64,000 nucleotides of DNA from Leptospira interrogans (GCF_900156205.1 NZ_FTNA01000010.1:1-64000), one strand, 5' to 3'; numbered from the stretch's first letter, positions 26,900-40,770 are shown. Numbers and translations: made by a program. Notes: generated by a model not told the origin, from the sequence alone.

Positions 26900-28147
26900 T
26901 TAATCTTTCTTTTCGACTTTTACGATAACTTCAAAGTGTTTCGTTCTTGGAAAAAAGTCGACTAACGTTACATTAGAAAGTTTATAATCTTTATTTAAAA
27001 ACAGAGAAAGATCTCTTACAAGGGTAGAATGATTGCAACTAGAATATAAGAAACCATTTGGACTTGTTTTTATTAGAGTTTGTAAAACTTTTTTAGAGAG
27101 TCCCGCTCTAGGAGGATTCATAATCCAAAAAGAAGAATTCAAAACTTCTTCGGAATCAATCCAATCTGTTTCCAGATTCAACGTTTTAAAATCACAAGAT
27201 GAAATACCATTTAGTAAAACATTTCTCTTTGCTTGTTGAACACAATCCGAAGAAATCTCATAACCCAACCAACTTGTAGTCTTAGACTTAAGAGCAATTG
27301 CGATCAAACCTGATCCACAATATAATTCTAATATTCTATTTTGATTATTTGGAACTAATTCAAAAATTTTTTCCAACCAAGGAGCAATGAGATAACGATT
27401 TACTTGGGAGAATCCTCCTGCCGGAATTTCCCAAACGATCTTCTTTAATTCTGGAATTCTAATATTTTCACTAAAACTTACCGATTTTTTTTTGTAGGAA
27501 ATAACTTTTGTCCCTTCTAATCGAAAGGAAAGTGTTTTTGACTTTAAAATCTGTTTTGACCCCTTAACTTCCTGTTTTAAAAACTCAGCAAAAGCAAAAT
27601 TCATTTCTTGAGGTAAATTTTTACACCCTTCTTCGGGAAGATTTACAATAGAATGAGAAAATTCCTCGTAAAAACCTGCGAGTCTTTGATTCCCAGCAAA
27701 TCCTAATTGGATCTGAGCCGTGTTTCTATAACCGTTCGGATCACCGCTGAGAATTTCAATTTCAGGAATTTGAATATGTTTTTTGGATAAAAAATGTTCC
27801 AACGTTTCTTGAAGCAGAAACTTCTTGATCTCTAATTCTTTTTGATAAGAAACGTGACGATAAGAACAACCACCACAACGAGGAAATATGCTACAATCGG
27901 AAGAAATTCTCTCCGATGAAACCTCTTGAATTTCGGAAGCAACTCCCCAAAATAAAGAACCAGATCTTTTAAGAAGAACCGTATCAACCGTTTCACCCGG
28001 AATCGCATTTTTTAAGAAGAAAGTTTCTTTTTCTGAATTTGCGATCGAATAACCTAAATTCACCCAAGAACGAGGTTTAAGTAAAATTTTACCTTTATGA
28101 ATTTGTATTTTAGAACTACTTTTATGTCCCTCAGAATCACTTTTCAT
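26900..28147 (-). CDS. TrmA/RlmD-family RNA (uracil-5-)-methyltransferase
   Basis: 415 residues. A TRAM-like N terminus (about 15-75), then the four-Cys [4Fe-4S] site [14 protein letters not shown] with its earlier Cys, and a SAM-dependent methyltransferase core: [17 protein letters not shown] (motif I), [14 protein letters not shown] (motif IV) and [15 protein letters not shown] holding the nucleophilic Cys. This matches m5U methyltransferases of the RlmD/RlmC/RumA group that modify 23S rRNA (or tRNA U54 in some lineages); the exact site cannot be told from sequence. Faces away from the tRNA cluster. Confidence 0.85.
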   Translation of the reverse strand: MKSDSEGHKSSSKIQIHKGKILLKPRSWVNLGYSIANSEKETFFLKNAIPGETVDTVLLKRSGSLFWGVASEIQEVSSERISSDCSIFPRCGGCSYRHVSYQKELEIKKFLLQETLEHFLSKKHIQIPEIEILSGDPNGYRNTAQIQLGFAGNQRLAGFYEEFSHSIVNLPEEGCKNLPQEMNFAFAEFLKQEVKGSKQILKSKTLSFRLEGTKVISYKKKSVSFSENIRIPELKKIVWEIPAGGFSQVNRYLIAPWLEKIFELVPNNQNRILELYCGSGLIAIALKSKTTSWLGYEISSDCVQQAKRNVLLNGISSCDFKTLNLETDWIDSEEVLNSSFWIMNPPRAGLSKKVLQTLIKTSPNGFLYSSCNHSTLVRDLSLFLNKDYKLSNVTLVDFFPRTKHFEVIVKVEKKD

Positions 28148-28205
28148 TTCTATCTATAGTGATTCCAGGAAATACAAAGATCCAAGAACGCAAAGAACAA
28201 TTCCC

Positions 28206-28236
28206 TTGACACAGAGGGGTTTTCTCACGGTAAAGT
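28206..28236 (+). promoter_or_regulatory. Probable promoter of the tRNA-Ser pair
   Basis: Perfect -35 TTGACA (28206-28211) and TAAAGT (28231-28236) with a 19-bp spacer, ending 14 bases before the first tRNA. The only clear promoter for the two tandem tRNA-Ser genes. Confidence 0.5.
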
Positions 28237-28244
28237 AATTCCGT

Positions 28245-28333
<89 letters not shown>

Positions 28334-28343
28334 ACTGCAAACC

Positions 28344-28433
<90 letters not shown>

Positions 28434-28475
28434 GATTTTGCTTTCATTTTAACTGAATCACTTGAATTCTCACTT

Positions 28476-29286
<811 letters not shown>

Positions 29287-29290
29287 CCCA

Positions 29291-29369
<79 letters not shown>

Positions 29370-29540
29370 TTTTTTCAAGACTCTAAACAATTTCATTTTT
29401 AAAATCAAATATCTGCATGAAATGACAGTTTTACGATCATCATCGAACTCACATTATTCGGTGTATAAAGAATTCGTTTTTAAAGGTTTGTTTTACAGTA
29501 AAAAAATAAAATGAGTATGGGATTAAGTTCAAAAGATTAG

Positions 29541-29774
29541 TTAACGTGAATTCTACATAAGAAAACGAGAAAAGATTTTCTAAAAGTATGAGTTCCTACA
29601 TTTTGAAAATTTACTACAAAATTTAAGTTTGCAGTAGTTCCTACAAATTACGTCGTATTGAAGTTTAAAACAGATTTTTCATACTAATAGTTTCCACACT
29701 TTAAAAATCGATTTGTAAAGTTCAAATCCAAACTTTTTTCAGAAAAATGAATTCATTATATATCGAATTCACGT
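29541..29774. repeat. Family B inverted-repeat element, copy B2
   Basis: Left end TTAACGTGAATTCTACATAA, right end TATCGAATTCACGTGA. The interior has GAGTTCCTACATTTT and GTAGTTCCTACAAATTACGT, the usual family B hairpin arms. Confidence 0.6.
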
Positions 29775-29789
29775 GAACAAAAAAGTACT

Positions 29790-29855
29790 CAGTATTTTGG
29801 AAATAGTCTCTTGTAATAAAAATTTACGATACTCAACTTTATAGGAATCAAAATA
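29790..29855 (+). repeat. Family C element, copy C7 (degenerate)
   Basis: Contains GTAATAAAAATTTACGATAC followed by TCAACTTTATAGGAATCA, matching the right half of C3, C4 and C5; the left half is poorly conserved. Confidence 0.4.
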
Positions 29856-29877
29856 CCTTTTATTGAAGATTTAAAAA

Positions 29878-29969
<92 letters not shown>

Positions 29970-30001
29970 ATGATTCATCCTAAGGTTTTAAGGCAAATCC
30001 A

Positions 30002-30823
30002 ATGAAAAAAATATTTGTAAATTCTAATATATTAAAAAAGAAAATTTTTATCTTTTTCATTTTTGCATTGGGAATTGGAATAAGTATTTGGATTATAATT
30101 CAAAATTTTACAAATTATCAAATAACAGTTTTTTCTAATATTTCAAATGAAACTCAAAAATCAATCGTTCAAACCAGTCAAAATCAAAACTCTGAAAAAA
30201 TCATAGAAGGTTGTAAAATTCTTCCTCTCAATGAAAAATTTAAAAATTCTACATCAGAACATCTACGTGGCGGAGCAATATGTAATTTTACAATTCATAG
30301 GAATTTACCTATTTATAAATTTCATCTTGTAGGTGGAATCAATACATATAACGTATTTGATCGTATTGAGATTTCAAAAGGAAGTGAAAACGTTTTCGTC
30401 CAGACACTGAAGATTGAAAGAATTGATTCTCCACAAGAAGATGAAGAATTTTTTGTAGCAGAAGATATGAATTTCGATGGGTATAAAGATATTAGATTGA
30501 TACTCTATCAAGGGGAAACTGGAAACAAAGGTTATATCTTTTGGTTATTTGATCCTTCTAAAAATTTTTTTATTGAGAATAAGGAATTAAATGAATTAGT
30601 ACGTCCTGTATTCGATTTAAAAACAAAAACGATTCAGACTCATTATCACATCTCTGCTTGTGAATATATAAATCAAACCTATAAAATCGCTAAAAACGGA
30701 AAGTTAATTCAGATTAGCGAAGAAACACAAGAATGGATCGAAAAAAATAAGTCGTTTCGGCAAAAAATCGGAAAATTAAAAAATGGAACTTGGGTATATC
30801 GCACTCGATTGACAGAATGCTAA
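30002..30823 (+). CDS. Membrane-anchored protein with EF-hand-like loop
   Basis: 273 residues: a basic N terminus, one membrane segment (about 15-34, IFIFFIFALGIGISIWII), an Asn/Ser-rich linker, then a beta-rich domain. DMNFDGYKDIRLI (about 156-168) is a Ca2+-loop-like DxNxDGxxD motif as in dockerin/FG-GAP and XAC2610-like domains, followed by NKGYIFWLFDPSKNFF. Secreted or anchored on the outer face of a membrane. It stands alone between repeats. Function unknown. Confidence 0.55.
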   Translation: MKKIFVNSNILKKKIFIFFIFALGIGISIWIIIQNFTNYQITVFSNISNETQKSIVQTSQNQNSEKIIEGCKILPLNEKFKNSTSEHLRGGAICNFTIHRNLPIYKFHLVGGINTYNVFDRIEISKGSENVFVQTLKIERIDSPQEDEEFFVAEDMNFDGYKDIRLILYQGETGNKGYIFWLFDPSKNFFIENKELNELVRPVFDLKTKTIQTHYHISACEYINQTYKIAKNGKLIQISEETQEWIEKNKSFRQKIGKLKNGTWVYRTRLTEC

Positions 30824-31030
30824 TTTTTAATTTGAAACGAAGTAGTTCCTACATTTTGAAATCTAATACAATCTTTGATAGTTTGGGATCGATTTAAATT
30901 ATAGAATACCTTATATTCCAAAACCTCTAAAATCAGAAATCTTCCTTGAAATCTTTTTCAAAATTATGTCTCTTTTAAAATTTATAAATTTTTAGATTTT
31001 TAAAAAATTCTTAAAAAATCAATGTACGAT

Positions 31031-31060
31031 TTGACACTAAGACTGAGTCTCATTTACATT
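31031..31060 (+). promoter_or_regulatory. Promoter with Fur-like operator in the spacer
   Basis: TTGACA (31031-31036) and TACATT (31055-31060), 18 bp apart. The spacer contains TAAGACT-G-AGTCTCA (31038-31052), a 7-1-7 inverted repeat with one mismatch and close to the Fur consensus TGAGAATNATTCTCA. Binding would occlude RNA polymerase. That the first downstream gene is a BFD-type ferredoxin supports an iron-regulated promoter (inference). Confidence 0.55.
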
Positions 31061-31090
31061 GTTAAGGAAACCGTCCCAAAAGTAGTTAGA

Positions 31091-31330
<240 letters not shown>

Positions 31331-31918
31331 AAGAGCAAACCACAACTTTCACGAACTTTCCGAAGTATATCAAAGATTTTTAAACGTGCTCACACGTGAT
31401 ACTTACGTACAAGCGCACAGACATAAATTCCCACCAAAACCGGAAACCTTTTTGGCGTTAAAAGGAGATCTAGGATTTATCCTTTTTAATGATGATGGCT
31501 CAATCCAAGAAACTCATTACCTAAGTTCCCAAGGTCCAGTATATGGAATCGATATTGTCCCTGGAGTATTTCATACTCTCGTTTGTCTTTCTGAAAACGC
31601 GATTTGTTTTGAAGGAAAGTCAGGGCCCTATGAGCCCACAACGGATAAAGATTTTGCTTCCTGGGCTCCGGCTGAGACCGACCCAAATCGGAACGAATAT
31701 TTGGATAAGTTAAGAAAACTTTTTTAATTTGAATTCAAATTTGTTTTTTACTTTTCTTATTCTAAATTCAAGTTCCTATTTTTAAAATATAAGGTTATAA
31801 AACAAAACCTTGTAACGAAAGTGTAACTCCAAATTATCAACTTGATCTTTCTGATAAAGTTGAATTAGTTTTTAGAGCATTCTGTAAATCATCGATCATA
31901 AAGAATTCGAAAAATATT

Positions 31919-32494
31919 ATGAACTACCCCGTCAAATACGGCCATTATAATCTTATACCGGATTCTCTTCCTTGTGAAAGCGAATTTACATTAAAGCTAA
32001 GACCTATGGATCTTAGGGTTCAATGGAGACGTTGTTCTCTCACCGCAGATTACATCTCAAATTATTGCTCTTATCAAGAAAAACTGGATTCCGATGCTTC
32101 TAATACAATTTCGATTATAATCAATGAACTGATAGAAAATGCCGCAAAATTTTCCAAAGATAGAAAAGGAGAAATCTTTTTAGATTTAAAATATTATTCC
32201 GAAATACTAAAGATAGAAATTAAAAACTTAACCGACGAAATTTCAAAGAATAAACTAGAAAAATCTATCTCGGCTCTGGTAGATCGAAACTCAGACGAGA
32301 TCTATATCAACAAGCTTAAAAAAGGAGAAAAAAACGATTCGGGAATCGGCCTTTTACTACTTTCAAAAGACTTCCCTGTTCGATTAGGATTTTTAATCAA
32401 CGAAGTTTCTTCAGCTACTTACGAAGTAATTGTAAGGGCTTACTTAGATTTAAACGAAGTTATTAAAACAAAATTTAAAACTTTGAATTTTTAA
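31919..32494 (+). CDS. HATPase-type ATP-binding protein (slr1658/DUF6272-like)
   Basis: 191 residues with a GHKL ATPase pattern lacking any histidine-kinase dimerisation domain: N box IIINELIENAAKFS (about 64-77) and G2-like DSGIGLLLLSKDF (about 140-152). This is the size and motif layout of RsbW-like/slr1658-type regulators that pair with a STAS protein. Its stop is 3 bp from the stop of the convergent STAS gene. Likely role is a partner-switching regulator; no sigma factor or SpoIIE phosphatase lies beside it. Confidence 0.7.
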   Translation: MNYPVKYGHYNLIPDSLPCESEFTLKLRPMDLRVQWRRCSLTADYISNYCSYQEKLDSDASNTISIIINELIENAAKFSKDRKGEIFLDLKYYSEILKIEIKNLTDEISKNKLEKSISALVDRNSDEIYINKLKKGEKNDSGIGLLLLSKDFPVRLGFLINEVSSATYEVIVRAYLDLNEVIKTKFKTLNF

Positions 32495-32497
32495 CTT

Positions 32498-32845
32498 TCA
32501 CTCAAGACTTGTTTGAATTTCTGATCTGAGTTTTTTAACATTCTCCAAAAACGCGATTTGCCAATATCTATTTTTATTACCTTTGATTTCTACGTTACGA
32601 AAGTTTTTCTTATCATAAACCGCTACAAATCTAGAGAGACTGGCGATTCCTGCGCTATTTAAAAAATCCAAATTTTTAATATCAATGACAGCTTTTCCAC
32701 GCCCAGAATTATCCAGAACAGTTTCAATAGCTGAGATGATCGGATCATATTCATCCACATTCAATAGACGAAGGGTTCCGGAGATTTTAATTCTTCCGCG
32801 ATTTTTTTCCGTTTCCACAGAATAATCTTCTTTTGAAATTTCCAT
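32498..32845 (-). CDS. STAS-domain protein (slr1659-like anti-anti-sigma type)
   Basis: 115 residues forming one STAS domain: strand GRIKISGTLRLLNVDEYDPI, then AVIDIKNLDFLNSAGIASLSRF, where the Ser of LNSAG is at the position phosphorylated in SpoIIAA/RsbV. It ends in a basic helix (ENVKKLRSEIQTSLE). Its convergent neighbour is the HATPase-type protein, the expected partner, although opposite orientation rules out a simple operon. Confidence 0.8.
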   Translation of the reverse strand: MEISKEDYSVETEKNRGRIKISGTLRLLNVDEYDPIISAIETVLDNSGRGKAVIDIKNLDFLNSAGIASLSRFVAVYDKKNFRNVEIKGNKNRYWQIAFLENVKKLRSEIQTSLE

Positions 32846-32972
32846 TTTGCACTAAAGCCAAAGTTTAATCTCTGTTAAAGATCATATCTAACTATTAAAA
32901 AATAAGAAGGCATTTCTTGTATTTTTTTAAAAAAAGATCAATCTTTTTCATAATGTTTCCAAATTTAAAATT

Positions 32973-33146
32973 TCACTGAAAAAATAATTTCTCACAAAGT
33001 TTCCGTATTTTTTCTGTGTTCCAGATACTTCTTTTAGGAAATTCTAAAATTTTACTTCCTTCTTTCTGTTTTATAATTTCAATTTGTCTGACTTCCTCAA
33101 TTTTTAAATTATGTCGTTTTACGAACTCGCCTTCTATCTTCTCCAT
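32973..33146 (-). pseudogene. Short frame, possible gene remnant
   Basis: 57 codons from ATG 33146, MEKIEGEFVKRHNLKIEEVR through KEGSKILEFPKRSIWNTEK to LCEKLFFQ and a TGA. The frame stays open 14 more codons upstream (RLAISNPKVVF...) before a stop, and the sequence looks like ordinary soluble protein and not translated repeat. No ribosome binding site is seen. Either a very small gene or the 3' end of a decayed larger one; family not recognised. Confidence 0.35.
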
Positions 33147-33620
33147 AAATACTACTTTCGGATTTGAGATAGCTAATCTTCAGGGATAGCCTTCAAAAAA
33201 GAATCCTACACTAAAATTATTTTAGGTCTTCTAGCTAATAAGTTTGGTGTAAGAGATTTTGCTTTATGAAATCTAATTTTTTTGTAAAAAATAAAATGTG
33301 GGAACTACCACAGGTCTGGGTTTTATAATGAAATTCTGAAAACGTAGGATTTTATACGAATTAAATCATGAAAAAATAGGCATTTAAAAACTCGTAAAAC
33401 GACAAAATCTATAGGAACTCTTCACAAATCTATATTTTACGGTAAAACTTTGAAATGTGAGAATTTCATCATTTTTAGTCTTTAGAAACTAAAAAACCAG
33501 GATCAATCATTTCCATAAATGTAGAAACTCTTACTTTTAGAAAAATTTTCCCAGCTCCTCTATTATGTCCATAACCAACCCCACAAGCTGAATAGGATTT
33601 TAGAACCAGAATGAACTCAA

Positions 33621-33651
33621 CAGAACGGGCTTTCTATGGATCGCCGTTCTG
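33621..33651. repeat. GC-rich hairpin, loop TCTATGGATCG
   Basis: CAGAACGG (33621-33628) pairs perfectly with CCGTTCTG (33644-33651). The loop contains TCTATGGATCG, echoed in the hairpin at 33788-33815 and in GATGGATCGCGTTCTATA near 42192. Confidence 0.6.
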
Positions 33652-33787
33652 GGCTCAAAAAGGCACATTTTTCAAGTGTTCCGACAAGAATGAGTCTTTT
33701 TACTTGCAAAAAGTATGTTTTTCTGATAGAGAAAAATTTTCCGAACCTTACCGCCTCCACCCCCACCCAAAAATAGGGAAAACTCAA

Positions 33788-33815
33788 CACAACGCCCTCT
33801 ATGAATCGCGTTGTG
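33788..33815. repeat. GC-rich hairpin, loop CTCTATGAATC
   Basis: CACAACGC (33788-33795) pairs perfectly with GCGTTGTG (33808-33815). The loop is a variant of that at 33621-33651 while the stem sequence differs in a compensating way. Confidence 0.6.
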
Positions 33816-34198
33816 GGGTGGGAACTAAGTTTTACAGAGGATTTGTCGTAACTCCGACAGATTTATATTGAGATCAAATACTTGTGGGGCTGGTTATGAT
33901 TATGTCAAGTCACGTTAATCTATTAAAAAACTAGAAGATGCTTCTTATGCTTTAAGAAAATCAATCTTTACAATAACTTCTCAACTCAAAAATCCTATTG
34001 AATAGCTCTTCACAAAGTTTTCATATTCCAAATACTTATTGGAGATAAGAATTTGGATAAATTTTATTAATCTATTAAAGGACCAACAAACCTCATTAAC
34101 CAACATCTTCTACAAATCGTTAGATTTGTTATCTCAAACTTATATAGTTTTCAAATGCATTTTTTAGAGTTTACGATATGAAAACTCTTGCAAGACCG

Positions 34199-34239
<41 letters not shown>

Positions 34240-34259
34240 CCTATATAAATAAACCTGGA

Positions 34260-34555
<296 letters not shown>

Positions 34556-34593
34556 AATAGCTCCCCTCATCGTAACGATTCGAGGAAATGCCC

Positions 34594-35298
34594 ATGGAAA
34601 AGGAAGTTCAAACTTATCTCAGATTGAAACAATTCGTGGCCCCTTTTTTGGGTTTTGCCGTTAACATAAATGCATATGGTACGGAACATATTGCCCATGA
34701 AGGAAAATTAATTCTAGTCAGCAACCATAGATCTGATATGGATCCTTTCATTATTTCCTACACTTTTCCACGTTATATATCTTGGATCGCGGCCGATTAT
34801 ACTTTTCGAATTCCTATTTTTAAAGACTTAGCTAAATTAGCCGGAGGAATTCCGATGGCTATCGACGGAAAAATTTCCATGGCAAGTATCAAAATGGTAC
34901 AACAAGTTTTTAAAAGAGAAGGTGTTTTAGGAATTTTTCCAGAAGGCCATGATTATATGGTTCAAAATAATTTTTCCGCGCCTATGGTACCATTTCACGA
35001 AGGTTTTGCTGCATTTTCGATCCGAAATAAAGTAGATATTCTCCCTTCTGTAATTGTTCCGATCGAAGAAAGTTATTCCGATATTCCAATTCCTTCATTA
35101 GTTCGTTCTTTTATGGGAATGCCAAAAGAAGTCTGTGACATCAAACGAAGATCCATTTATAAAAAAGTTCGCGTTCTCTATGGACCTAAAATTGATCACA
35201 GACCTTATCTAGAAGGAAAACTAGAAAACAATCTCAAAAAACTTTCCAACGAAGTTCGAGTGAGAATGGAAAACTTACAAAAGACGGAAGTAGTTTAG
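34594..35298 (+). CDS. 1-acyl-sn-glycerol-3-phosphate acyltransferase family protein
   Basis: 234 residues. PlsC-type acyltransferase that would transfer a fatty acyl chain to a lysophospholipid. Motif I is SNHRSDMDPF (NHx4D), motif III is GIFPEGHDY (FPEG), and a hydrophobic N-terminal part aids membrane association. Of two in-frame ATGs, the second (34594) has GAGGA at the right distance and is chosen; the first (34588) overlaps the site. The protein is near the usual 240-residue size. Substrate position specificity is not certain. Confidence 0.85.
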   Translation: MEKEVQTYLRLKQFVAPFLGFAVNINAYGTEHIAHEGKLILVSNHRSDMDPFIISYTFPRYISWIAADYTFRIPIFKDLAKLAGGIPMAIDGKISMASIKMVQQVFKREGVLGIFPEGHDYMVQNNFSAPMVPFHEGFAAFSIRNKVDILPSVIVPIEESYSDIPIPSLVRSFMGMPKEVCDIKRRSIYKKVRVLYGPKIDHRPYLEGKLENNLKKLSNEVRVRMENLQKTEVV

Positions 35299-35304
35299 AA
35301 TATA

Positions 35305-36150
<846 letters not shown>

Positions 36151-36288
36151 AAAAACTCCTAAAATAAATTGATTTCTATATTTTCTTAGACTGTGATCCG
36201 AGGAAATTCAAAAACGAGAAAACGTTTTATAGTTTTTTCTGGCTTTTCCGGGTTTAACCTTAAAAATTGAATATACGAGGAACCTTTT

Positions 36289-37878
<1,590 letters not shown>

Positions 37879-37971
37879 TTTTGCAAAAGAATCTTTTCAA
37901 TTTCAAACGCAATTCTTTTACTCCATTTTTCCTTGCACTACCAGAGATTCCATTGAATCTTCCCAACAAGT

Positions 37972-39612
37972 ATGAATTACAATTCAAAAAACATCTCCAG
38001 AAAATCCTTTCTTGCCATTTTGGGTTTTTGTTTTTCGGCGCTTGTAAGTGGAATTTGGTTTTTAAAATTTAGGAAAAAAATTTCAGGAAAAATCATAGGT
38101 CCGAACATGGAAATCGGACATAGAATTCGTAATTCAAAATTCAATCAAATAGCGCATAACGTCAATTTTTCTAATTCTGAAAAAGTAAAAGTTCTAATTT
38201 TAGGCGCTGGGATTTCAGGACTAAGCGCTGGTTATTATCTTTACAAATCTGGTTTTGACGAATTTAAAATTTTAGAACTGGAAAACGATCCTGGTGGAAA
38301 TTCAAAATCCGGAAAAAATTCAATTGGTTCCTTTCCTTGGGGAGCACACTACTTACCACAACCAAACGAAGAAGCCGTGCTCGTTCGAAAATTTCTAGAA
38401 GAAAATAAAATCATCATCGGTAAAGATAAAAACGGAAAACCAATCTACGAAGAAAAGTATCTTTGTTTTGATCCCGAAGAAAGAATTTTTTACCAAGGAA
38501 GATGGAACGAAGGTTTATTTCCTGGTGGAACTCCAGGTTCAGTATCTGCAAATGAAGAACAAAAATTTAAGAATTTCATTCGGATTTGGAGATCTAAAAT
38601 CGGAAGAGACGGTAAAAAAGCATTTTCAATCCCGATTGATCTTTCCTCCAGAGATCCTGAATTTTTGAAATTAGATAGAATTAATTTTTTTGAATATATT
38701 AAGGAACAAGGTTTTCGAACCAAAGAACTTTTTTGGTTCTTAGACTATTCGGTTCGAGACGACTTTGGCGGTTCTATGAATACAGTCTCCGCGTGGATTG
38801 GTTTACATTATTTTTGTTCTCGCCCCGTAGATGAGAATGGGGAAGACTTAACACTTCTTACTTGGCCAGAAGGTAATGGATTTTTAGTAGAAAAACTTAG
38901 ATCCCCAATTCAATCTAAAATTCAAACGGAAACACTCATAGAAAAAGTTAAACCTTCCGCTTCTAAAAAAGCTAGGTTTGAAGTTCAAGTTTATCAACCT
39001 TTCACCAAAGAACAAAAACATCTTCTCTGTGATTCTATCGTTTACGCTCTTCCTGCTTTTACTCGAAAATATATTCTGGATGAAACTTCAAACGTAACGG
39101 AAGGATTGGTTTATTCTCCTTGGCTCGTAGCAAATCTAAGTGTAGACAAAGTTCCAACAGGAAAAGGAATTCCTCCTTGTTGGGACAACGTAATTTACCA
39201 AAGTCCGTCTTTAGGTTATATCGTATCCACACACCAAGATTTACGCGCCAGCAGAGAAAAATCGATTCTAACATATTACCAAGCCTTTGGCGAAAAAGAC
39301 ACTATTTCCACACGCAAAAGAATGATGAAAACTTCTTGGGAAGATTGGAAAGAATCTATTTTTTTCGATTTGAAAAAAGCTCATCCAGACATAGAAAAAA
39401 GAACACAAAATATAGACATAACGACTTACGCACACGCTATGATCCGCCCAATTCCAGGACTGATCTGGGGCGGTCAAAGGGAAAAACTTTCTGTATCTTA
39501 TTCAAATCTCCATTTTGCACATTCTGATTTAAGCGGAATTTCTATTTTTGAAGAAGCACTTACAAGAGGGTATAACGCAGCTAACAAGATCCTAGGAGAA
39601 CAAAAAATATGA
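37972..39612 (+). CDS. Membrane-associated FAD-dependent oxidoreductase
   Basis: 546 residues. A hydrophobic N terminus (RKSFLAILGFCFSALVSGIW, about 10-30) looks like an uncleaved anchor or Tat-like signal with only RK. Then the FAD dinucleotide-binding fold of the amine oxidase/phytoene desaturase group: KVLILGAGISGLSAGYYLYK (about 72-91), ILELENDPGGNSKS, and late YALPAFTRKYIL, PIPGLIWGG and SGISIFEEALTRGYNAANKIL. Its stop overlaps the ATG of the next, polytopic membrane protein (ATGA), so the pair is translated together. Substrate unknown. Confidence 0.75.
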   Translation: MNYNSKNISRKSFLAILGFCFSALVSGIWFLKFRKKISGKIIGPNMEIGHRIRNSKFNQIAHNVNFSNSEKVKVLILGAGISGLSAGYYLYKSGFDEFKILELENDPGGNSKSGKNSIGSFPWGAHYLPQPNEEAVLVRKFLEENKIIIGKDKNGKPIYEEKYLCFDPEERIFYQGRWNEGLFPGGTPGSVSANEEQKFKNFIRIWRSKIGRDGKKAFSIPIDLSSRDPEFLKLDRINFFEYIKEQGFRTKELFWFLDYSVRDDFGGSMNTVSAWIGLHYFCSRPVDENGEDLTLLTWPEGNGFLVEKLRSPIQSKIQTETLIEKVKPSASKKARFEVQVYQPFTKEQKHLLCDSIVYALPAFTRKYILDETSNVTEGLVYSPWLVANLSVDKVPTGKGIPPCWDNVIYQSPSLGYIVSTHQDLRASREKSILTYYQAFGEKDTISTRKRMMKTSWEDWKESIFFDLKKAHPDIEKRTQNIDITTYAHAMIRPIPGLIWGGQREKLSVSYSNLHFAHSDLSGISIFEEALTRGYNAANKILGEQKI

Positions 39613-40697
39613 AGTCTCAAGGTTGGATCTTTAAACCTTCTCTGGATTTAACCTTTATCATCTTTCCTGGAATTGTTTCTGTAGTTTTTTTATTTATATT
39701 AAAGAAATATAATATTTTGCCTTCCGAAATTAATCCCTGGACCTGGTTTTGTACAGTCTTGTTAATAGATGTCGCCCACGTGTATTCTACTCTTTTTCGA
39801 TCTTACTTTAATATGGAAGAATGGAGGGAGAAAAAAAATCTTCTCATTACACTGCCGATTGTTTGTTTTTTATTTTCGATATTTTTATATTCTTTTGGAA
39901 CGATTTGGTTTTGGAGAATCATGGCATACGTCGCTGTGTTTCATTTCATCAGACAACAATTCGGATTTTTAGTGCTTTACCGAAAGAAAACAACTTCCGT
40001 TCAAGTTCCGTTTCTATTTGATAAAATCACGATTTATCTGATGGGAGGTGTTCCTATTTTATATTGGCATCTTACGGATCAAAAAAGGGAATTCTCCTGG
40101 TTTATGGAAGGGGACTTTTTAATATATCCGTTTCCTGCATTAGCAAACTCAATACTTTGGTTACAACAAATTTGGCTCTGTTGTTATATTTTAATTCATA
40201 TATATCATTTTACAAAATACCGTTCAATACCTTTGGGTAAGATTTTGCTTGTATTGAATACTTGGATCGTTTGGTTTTTTGGAATCGTTTACTTTAATTC
40301 TGATTTTTCTTTCACAATTACAAACGTAATCAACCATGGAGTTCCTTATATCTTTTTACTTTTTTATTATACAATTCAAAACCAGTCGGAAATTAAAATA
40401 GAAATGTTCCAAACTGGATCTTGGATAAAAATTCTGAGTTGTTTCTTAGGTATTCTATTTGTATTTGCTTTTATTGAAGAATGGATTTGGGACAGTTTTA
40501 TTTGGAAAGATCATTCTTTTATTTTTAAAAACTCAAGTTTCTATTCTTTCGAACTTCCCGAGTTTGTATCCGCACTTTTAGTTTCTGTTCTTTTTCTCCC
40601 TCAATTTACACATTATATTTTAGATGCTTATCTTTGGAAGGTAGAGAAATCCAATCCGAGACTGTTTCATTTTTTTGAAATCTCTGAAAAGAATTAA
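39609..40697 (+). CDS. Polytopic membrane protein coupled to FAD oxidoreductase
   Basis: 362 residues with about nine or ten hydrophobic segments. Possible metal or substrate contacts recur in membrane-edge His motifs: DVAHVYSTLFRSYF (about 52-65), AVFHFIRQQFGF (about 104-115), NHGVPYIFLLFYY and PQFTHYILDAYLWK near the C terminus. The His spacing is reminiscent of membrane desaturase/oxygenase families such as Brp/Blh, but I cannot assign it. Overlaps the FAD enzyme gene by 4 bp; the two likely form one membrane redox system acting on a lipid-soluble substrate (inference). Confidence 0.6.
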   Translation: MKSQGWIFKPSLDLTFIIFPGIVSVVFLFILKKYNILPSEINPWTWFCTVLLIDVAHVYSTLFRSYFNMEEWREKKNLLITLPIVCFLFSIFLYSFGTIWFWRIMAYVAVFHFIRQQFGFLVLYRKKTTSVQVPFLFDKITIYLMGGVPILYWHLTDQKREFSWFMEGDFLIYPFPALANSILWLQQIWLCCYILIHIYHFTKYRSIPLGKILLVLNTWIVWFFGIVYFNSDFSFTITNVINHGVPYIFLLFYYTIQNQSEIKIEMFQTGSWIKILSCFLGILFVFAFIEEWIWDSFIWKDHSFIFKNSSFYSFELPEFVSALLVSVLFLPQFTHYILDAYLWKVEKSNPRLFHFFEISEKN

Positions 40698-40734
40698 AAA
40701 TCTATTTTCTTGAATTTCTATCACATTAGGAATC

Positions 40735-40770
<36 letters not shown>

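Noticed and set aside
33611..33871. 86-codon frame across the GC-rich hairpins
   Set aside because: Spans two palindromes and low-complexity sequence with no coding periodicity or ribosome binding site.
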